Source: Symbiobacteriaceae bacterium
Lineage (GTDB): Bacteria > Bacillota > JAAYKD01 > WRDA01
Assembly (NCBI GenBank): GCA_009779515.1
Contig: WREE01000066.1
Coordinates: 1 to 10,140 of the forward strand
DNA length: 10,140 nucleotides
Direction of reading: 5' to 3'
Shown: piece after piece, positions 6,874 to 10,140 of the stretch
Position numbering within the stretch: the stretch's first letter is position 1
Layout of the letters: each line of letters starts with the position of its first letter
Program-made: the position numbers and the translations under genes
The notes under the pieces: model-generated
What the model saw: only the letters and a program-made list of their open reading frames with translations
What the model was told of the DNA's origin: nothing
Databases searched by the model: none

Positions 6874-7860
6874 TTATTCCGTATTCCGTTTCAGGCGGCG
6901 TAAATCGAAGCCTACATCCAGCATACCCAAGAGCAGTGCCACCGTCTGTAAAGATGCCATGAGCATTACTAACAAGCGCAAAACTAAACGCAACCATTTA
7001 GGGCAACGCCAACGTTGTAGGTAAAAATCTTGCACGGCTACCCCTAACAGGATGCAGAGCAGCAAAATAAACTGATTAATGCTGTCCAGTAAGAAGAGAT
7101 GCCACCCTCCGTTCTCGCTGGCAAAGAGGAGGGGTAAAAAAGTGGTCATGAGGACCATCATCGTGCGTTGCGGCAAAGTCCACAGGTTGTAGCGGGGTAG
7201 GAAAGGTAGGGGCATGCCGGAATGCAGCAGCAGGAACCTGGTTGCCATAAAGGAGCAGAAGGTTACCAGCATAGCTCCCACACAGAAGTAAAAGAGGGTG
7301 TTGGCCATAATCTCTTCTTTGAGCAGAGCTAAGCGACGCACCGCTTCCGCTGCTTGGGCGCCTTCCTGGGAGAAACTGGCGATATAGCTAAAGGTTTGCT
7401 CTAAGCTGCTCGCCAGGGTAGATGCCAGAGGGGAGCCGGTAAGGGTGGGAACCAACCCTACCAGGGTAGCTGTCCCCACCATCGCCCCGGCAAACCCCGG
7501 CAAGACCACTTCTAAGGCTTTGTGCAGCAAATCGTCGTAAGTGGGGTTGTTGCGCAGCCCTGTGACCATTTGCCAACGGAAGCCCCAGCCCAGCCCCAGC
7601 CCGGCAAAGTAGAGCCAGATAGCCATAAGCATCAGGGTCTCGGAGAAAAGGGCAAGCAGGGAGATAGTACACAAGGCAAAGCCCACTGCCACCCCGAAGC
7701 GCTGTCTTAGAGAGTATACCGCCGGGATGGTAGGGAGCACTAACAAAGCGAGGATACTTATTAAAGGAGGGACATGCTGCACCAGGTAGAGTATAACAAC
7801 AAACAAGGTGGCGAAAAACAACCCTTCTACCAAGCTGTAGATGGCTCTCCTTGTTGGCAC
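6874..7860 (-). CDS. yybS: YybS-family (DUF2232) integral membrane protein
   Basis: The 328-aa protein is hydrophobic along its whole length, with about eight or nine predicted membrane segments (roughly 9-27, 30-48, 55-73, 75-93, 115-140, 185-208, 232-247, 258-278 and 288-312). The C-terminal LGMLDVGFDLRRL closely resembles the end of DUF2232/YybS proteins, and the position directly before rplI is the usual one. The function is unknown; relationship to membrane-embedded transporter components has been suggested for such folds, but nothing here tests that. The start is GTG at 7860, with GAGGTG about 5 nt upstream. Unlike B. subtilis, no gdpP (cyclic-di-AMP phosphodiesterase) gene lies between yybS and rplI. 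The 99-nt gap upstream shows no clear promoter or terminator, so it is probably transcribed with the preceding acidic-tail gene. Confidence 0.86.
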   Translation of the reverse strand: MPTRRAIYSLVEGLFFATLFVVILYLVQHVPPLISILALLVLPTIPAVYSLRQRFGVAVGFALCTISLLALFSETLMLMAIWLYFAGLGLGWGFRWQMVTGLRNNPTYDDLLHKALEVVLPGFAGAMVGTATLVGLVPTLTGSPLASTLASSLEQTFSYIASFSQEGAQAAEAVRRLALLKEEIMANTLFYFCVGAMLVTFCSFMATRFLLLHSGMPLPFLPRYNLWTLPQRTMMVLMTTFLPLLFASENGGWHLFLLDSINQFILLLCILLGVAVQDFYLQRWRCPKWLRLVLRLLVMLMASLQTVALLLGMLDVGFDLRRLKRNTE

Positions 7861-7959
7861 ATGAGCACCTCGTTTCGGTCACTTGATACTTCCCACCACA
7901 GAGATTTAAAATGGCACGCCGGCTTATTCGCCGCAAAACGCACTCTTCAGCCTCGTTAT

Positions 7960-8466
7960 TTACTTAGGCGTTTCAGGCTCTTCCTTGACGCTCGGGTCCA
8001 TCCAAGGAGGGGCGGCAGTGGTCTCTTCGACAAACTCACCTACAGCGTCGTCGGCCAAGGGCTCTCCCGACGCCGGGGGGTCTCTCTCTTCCACTTCCTG
8101 GAAGGGGGTAAAGGAGGCGAAATCGGCAGTATCTTCCTCCAGCTCCTCGGGGATGTACTCTTCCTCCTCTTCTTCTTCCTCTTCATCATCGTCGCCGAGA
8201 CCAAAGAACAGGGAATAGTCTTCGTCGTCCAGCTCATCGTTATAATCGTCATCATCGAAGAAGATGCGGATAATCATGTAGGTAACAGACAAGCAGAAAA
8301 GGACGAGGAGCAAAGGACCCCAGCGCTTGACCTTCTTGTTGTGGTAAGCCCCCAGCAGCAAGCCGAAAGCAATTAAAGCCATTTTAAAAACAACAAACTC
8401 TCCGGCCTTGAGACGACGCAGTTTACCACACAAGGTTTCAATTTGTTTGTTTAAGACAGTAGCCAT
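7960..8466 (-). CDS. Small two-TM membrane protein with very acidic C-terminal tail
   Basis: I do not firmly recognise this 168-aa protein. Residues 1-22 are basic, two hydrophobic segments follow (about 23-41 and 50-69) joined by a Lys-rich loop (HNKKVKR), and residues 71-168 are highly acidic and Pro/Ala-rich, including DDDD (71-74) and nine consecutive Glu (95-103). The basic loop suggests a hairpin topology with the loop in the cytoplasm. The N-terminal half resembles short two-TM proteins often mis-annotated as 'phosphate ABC transporter permease' in Firmicutes; this is from memory. The acidic tail is probably disordered and could bind cations or basic partners. AAGGAG (8478-8483) lies 11 nt before the ATG. 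It is the first gene of the minus-strand operon, with a promoter candidate just upstream. Reading-frame integrity through the GAA/GAG-rich stretch supports real coding. Confidence 0.75.
   Translation of the reverse strand: MATVLNKQIETLCGKLRRLKAGEFVVFKMALIAFGLLLGAYHNKKVKRWGPLLLVLFCLSVTYMIIRIFFDDDDYNDELDDEDYSLFFGLGDDDEEEEEEEEEYIPEELEEDTADFASFTPFQEVEERDPPASGEPLADDAVGEFVEETTAAPPWMDPSVKEEPETPK
8155..8195 (-). repeat. Imperfect GAA/GAG/GAT triplet run encoding the Asp/Glu tract
   Basis: On the minus strand this stretch is almost only purine-rich triplets GAC, GAT, GAA and GAG, encoding DDDE followed by an unbroken run of glutamates. Codons are mixed, so the tract is not a pure microsatellite, but length variation by slippage in multiples of three is plausible. 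Confidence 0.7.
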
Positions 8467-8490
8467 GCGTAATACAGCTCCTTCGTTGTT

Positions 8491-8510
8491 AGGGTTTCCC
8501 TATTCTACCA
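8491..8510 (-). promoter_or_regulatory. Extended -10 promoter candidate for the minus-strand operon
   Basis: Read on the minus strand, TGG-TAGAAT (8510 down to 8502) is an extended -10 element, preceded by an A/T-rich tract (8511-8530) that could act as an UP-like element. No good -35 is present, as is allowed for extended -10 promoters. The start would fall near 8495, about 30 nt before the start codon at 8466. A small perfect palindrome, AGGGTTTCCCT (8491-8501), covers the expected start site and could be an operator. Confidence 0.45.
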
Positions 8511-8656
8511 CAAATATTTAAAAAAAGAAACTGAAAAATATGTGAGCGCCAAAGGAAGGTTCAAGTAAGCAAATTGGCACCATAAAGCAGTCCATGCAGG
8601 AAAAGAAGGAAGGAGATTTATCGAATTTTAAATTATTTCATAGTATTATGTTGCTG

Positions 8657-8686
8657 TTGCTAGAATTGTGCTGAGATAGCTAGAAT
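8657..8686 (+). promoter_or_regulatory. Promoter candidate for nrdGD
   Basis: TTGCTA (8657-8662) and TAGAAT (8681-8686) are separated by 18 bp, with A/T-rich DNA upstream (about 8622-8650). Transcription would begin near 8693, leaving a 5' leader of about 140 nt. The -10 lies inside the second copy of a direct repeat, so a repeat-binding protein would compete with RNA polymerase. The first copy also contains TAGAAT (8661-8666), but with no good -35. Confidence 0.45.
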
Positions 8687-8691
8687 TTTGC
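8659..8691 (+). repeat. Two 13-bp direct repeats, 20-bp pitch, upstream of nrdGD
   Basis: GCTAGAATTGTGC (8659-8671) and GCTAGAATTTTGC (8679-8691) agree at 12 of 13 positions and are offset by 20 bp, close to two helical turns, so both copies face the same side of the DNA. They coincide with the promoter candidate, which is the usual place for a repressor site. The sequence does not resemble the palindromic NrdR box. Confidence 0.7.
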
Positions 8692-8734
8692 ATCTTCTCC
8701 GCTAAACTGTTCCTCTACCTTTTTTCCACAAGGA

Positions 8735-8808
8735 GTTCATCTGCTGCAACGTGAAGATAAATGAACCACCTAGAAAAAGGGGAAATAACACTACAGGGTT
8801 TTTCTGTA
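8735..8808 (+). promoter_or_regulatory. Leader inverted repeats before nrdG
   Basis: GTTCAT (8735-8740) pairs with ATGAAC (8761-8766) across 20 nt, and TACAG (8792-8796) pairs with CTGTA (8804-8808) around a 7-nt loop. Both are short and could form by chance. The first would sequester the start codon of the possible leader ORF at 8761, which is the main reason to list them. Confidence 0.3.
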
Positions 8809-8835
8809 ACAGTCGTAAGGGGTGCTTGCCTGTGA
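8761..8835 (+). CDS. Possible 24-aa leader ORF coupled to nrdG
   Basis: ATG at 8761 opens a 24-codon frame (MNHLEKGEITLQGFSVTVV, then RGACL) closed by TGA at 8833-8835, one base before the nrdG ATG at 8837. Its own ribosome binding site is weak (GAAG about 5 nt upstream; the better AAGGAG at 8729-8734 is too far). The argument for it is that nrdG itself has a poorly spaced Shine-Dalgarno, so re-initiation after this frame would help. I know no homologue. It could be chance. Confidence 0.25.
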   Translation: MNHLEKGEITLQGFSVTVVRGACL

Positions 8836-8836
8836 T

Positions 8837-9346
8837 ATGCTTATGATTCGCGTGGCTCGGGTGGAGGGTAAACTCTGGCAGGAGTCAGTGGTGGATGGCC
8901 CAGGCGTTCGCTTAGTCCTCTTCCTGGCAGGCTGTATACATAACTGCCCCGGCTGTCACAACGCCTGGCTCCAAGACCCCACCGCCGGGGAAGCCGTTCG
9001 GGAACAGGAAGTAGTCGCCGAGCTGCAAAGCAGCTTCTTACCTGCCTGGCACGACGGTATTACCATCAGCGGCGGCGACCCCTTTTACCAAAGTATAGAG
9101 CTAGCCACCCTTTTGGCCTTGGTGCGCCGCTCTTTCCCTGTTATAGACACTTGGGTTTACACTGGCGCCCTCTACGAAGAGCTGGAAGGGGAACCGGCTT
9201 TATACTATTGCAATACCTTAGTGGACGGTCCCTTCATCGCCCTTCGGGCTAACGAAGGGCAAAACTACCGAGGTTCCGGCAACCAACGCCTTATCCCTCT
9301 GCAGCAAGGTAAGTGGCAAATCAACAATTGGAGCGAGGTTATCTAG
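8837..9346 (+). CDS. nrdG: Anaerobic ribonucleoside-triphosphate reductase activating protein (radical SAM)
   Basis: NrdG uses a 4Fe-4S cluster and S-adenosylmethionine to generate the glycyl radical on NrdD under anaerobic conditions. The 169-aa protein has the NrdG-type start VVDGPGVRLVLFLAGC, the cluster-binding C33-x3-C37-x2-C40 in GCIHNCPGCHN, the SAM-binding ISGGDP (78-82 region) and the family's C-terminal LVDGPF (128-133) and YRGSGNQR (144-151). Length is normal. The start is uncertain: ATG 8837, ATG 8843 and GTG 8822 are in frame. AAGGGG (8817-8822) overlaps the GTG and is 14 nt from ATG 8837; I chose 8837. Codons end 3 nt before nrdD, so the two are certainly co-transcribed. The order nrdG-nrdD is the reverse of the common one. 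Confidence 0.95.
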   Translation: MLMIRVARVEGKLWQESVVDGPGVRLVLFLAGCIHNCPGCHNAWLQDPTAGEAVREQEVVAELQSSFLPAWHDGITISGGDPFYQSIELATLLALVRRSFPVIDTWVYTGALYEELEGEPALYYCNTLVDGPFIALRANEGQNYRGSGNQRLIPLQQGKWQINNWSEVI

Positions 9347-9349
9347 CAC

Positions 9350-10140
9350 ATGAAAGAAATTATTAAGCGCGACGGCAGGCGCGACCCCTTCGATCCTATG
9401 AAAATCTCCCTGGCTATGGAGAAAGCCTTTAAAGCCAGTGATGTGGTTATCGACGGCTTGGAGCTTTTCCATCTTACCCGCCAGGTGGTAGAGAGTCTTC
9501 AGGGTGAAATCTGCGATGTGGAGCAGGTGCAAGACTTAGTAGAACGGACCCTCATGCAGCACGGTTATTTTCAGGTAGCTAAGCGTTACATTATCTACCG
9601 GGAGGAGCGTTCCCGTGCCCGGGAGATGCGCCACCGGCGCTATACTGCCGTCAGCCAGATCATTAAGCAAACCGACCGGGAAAACGCCAATGTAGGCAAC
9701 GGTCCTTCGGCTAAGCTGCTGCAGATGGCAGAGGTTATCGGGCGGGAGTTTATGGAGACTAATCTCACTGAGCCGGAGGTTTTAGGTGCCATGCGGGAGA
9801 ACCTGCTCTACCCCCACGATTACGCCTGGGGGGCTATTGGCACTACTACCTGCTGCTTTATCCCTCTAGATAAGCTGCTGCGCACCGGCTTTAACACCGG
9901 TCACGGCTTTATTCGCTCTCCCAAGCGCATTAAAACAGCTACCGCTCTGGCGGCGATTATTATTCAGGCTAACCAGAACGATCAGCATGGGGGCCAGGCC
10001 TTCGGCTGGTTCGACCGGGATATAGCCCCTTACATCGAGCTGGAGTACAACTGGCAGCTTAAAGACCTGCAGCAAAATATAGCCCTACTTCAGCAAGAAG
10101 CCCCGCCGTTAGAGCAGCTTAAGGAGCTGGCGTGGCACAA
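9350..10140 (+). CDS. nrdD: Anaerobic (class III) ribonucleoside-triphosphate reductase, N-terminal part
   Basis: NrdD reduces ribonucleoside triphosphates to deoxyribonucleotides with a glycyl radical, typically using formate as reductant. The first 263 residues are visible; the gene runs off the right edge, so the C-terminal zinc site and radical glycine are not seen. Residues 1-95 form an ATP-cone allosteric domain (IIKRDGRRDPFDPMKI at the start), which usually senses ATP and dATP. The catalytic barrel then begins, with ENANV (111-115), HDYAWGAIGTTTCCFIPLDK (156-175; paired C168 and C169), GFNTGHGF (180-187) and NQNDQHGGQ (208-216), all diagnostic of class III enzymes. ATG at 9350 has GAGCGAGG (9331-9338) 11 nt upstream, inside the end of nrdG, with 3 nt between the genes, so translational coupling is likely. 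A strictly or facultatively anaerobic lifestyle is implied. Confidence 0.96.
   Translation, partial: MKEIIKRDGRRDPFDPMKISLAMEKAFKASDVVIDGLELFHLTRQVVESLQGEICDVEQVQDLVERTLMQHGYFQVAKRYIIYREERSRAREMRHRRYTAVSQIIKQTDRENANVGNGPSAKLLQMAEVIGREFMETNLTEPEVLGAMRENLLYPHDYAWGAIGTTTCCFIPLDKLLRTGFNTGHGFIRSPKRIKTATALAAIIIQANQNDQHGGQAFGWFDRDIAPYIELEYNWQLKDLQQNIALLQQEAPPLEQLKELAWH

Larger units (their letters stand above)
8467..8836. other. 370-bp divergent regulatory region
   Basis: This is the only long non-coding interval. From left to right it holds the ribosome binding site and promoter candidate of the minus operon (8478-8510), an A/T-rich stretch with nothing recognised (8511-8650), the nrd promoter with direct repeats (8657-8691), and a leader of about 140 nt with two inverted repeats and a possible short ORF (8735-8836). 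I saw no match to the NrdR box consensus and no recognisable riboswitch or tRNA. Confidence 0.7.

Noticed and set aside
7388..7936. 182-codon minus-strand frame overlapping yybS
   Set aside because: It overlaps the YybS frame out of phase, and the YybS frame has continuous membrane segments and the family C-terminus.
7861..7959. Internal promoter or terminator between the acidic-tail gene and yybS
   Set aside because: No -35/-10 pair with proper spacing and no stem followed by a U-run could be found.
8155..8195. CRISPR or tandem-repeat array
   Set aside because: The repetition is codon-level low complexity inside a coding region, with no repeat-spacer structure.
7985..8218. Plus-strand frame rich in serine
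   Set aside because: The serine run is only the complement of the GAA/GAG-rich acidic tract.
7774..8376. 200-codon open frame on the plus strand opposite yybS and the acidic-tail gene
   Set aside because: Low-complexity, Phe/Leu-rich product is the antisense of the Glu/Asp tract; no ribosome binding site and strong genes lie on the other strand.
8467..8836. NrdR boxes or a cobalamin riboswitch upstream of the ribonucleotide reductase genes
   Set aside because: No palindromic NrdR-like pair was seen, and no cobalamin riboswitch core; class III enzymes do not need cobalamin.

Overview
The window reads as a chromosomal housekeeping region of an anaerobic, probably endospore-forming member of the Bacillota (Firmicutes). 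Three things point there: a rplI–dnaB block headed by a YybS/DUF2232 membrane protein, which is a Firmicutes arrangement; a Lon-type protease of the spore-former-restricted LonC kind inside that block; and an oxygen-sensitive class III ribonucleotide reductase with its activase. Base composition looks close to balanced (about half G+C by eye) and Shine-Dalgarno sites are mostly strong. The class (Clostridia or Negativicutes) cannot be decided from this sequence.

Layout. 1-723 (minus, running off the left edge): N-terminal part of a metallo-beta-lactamase/beta-CASP-type hydrolase that appears to start at a rare AUU codon. 765-2113 (plus): a textbook sigma-A promoter and an orphan methyl-accepting-chemotaxis-type signalling protein with about six membrane segments and no recognisable HAMP domain. 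A hairpin at 2117-2138 lies where this gene converges with the next transcription unit.

8466 down to 2126 (minus): one long co-directional set, in order of transcription: a two-TM protein with a very acidic tail, YybS/DUF2232, ribosomal protein bL9 (rplI), LonC-like protease, replicative helicase DnaB, an unrecognised 135-aa protein, and a YkgJ-type cysteine-cluster protein. Most gaps are 15-40 bp (about 100 bp between the first two genes) and nearly every gene has its own ribosome binding site, so this is probably an operon linking translation, proteolysis and replication functions. gdpP, which sits between yybS and rplI in Bacillus subtilis, is absent.

8467-8836: a roughly 370-bp divergent regulatory region. 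It holds a probable extended -10 promoter for the minus operon, and on the plus side a promoter candidate embedded in two near-identical 13-bp direct repeats, then a structured leader with a possible 24-codon ORF ending one base before nrdG. 8837-10140 (plus): nrdG followed by nrdD (cut by the right edge), in the reverse of the usual nrdD-nrdG order. NrdG installs the glycyl radical on NrdD, which makes deoxyribonucleotides under anaerobic conditions.

No tRNA, rRNA, CRISPR, insertion sequence or phage gene is visible. No plainly new multi-gene system is seen. The best leads are the AUU start, a changed DNA-binding-loop motif in DnaB, two unrecognised proteins in the dnaB operon, and the repeat and leader architecture in front of nrdGD.
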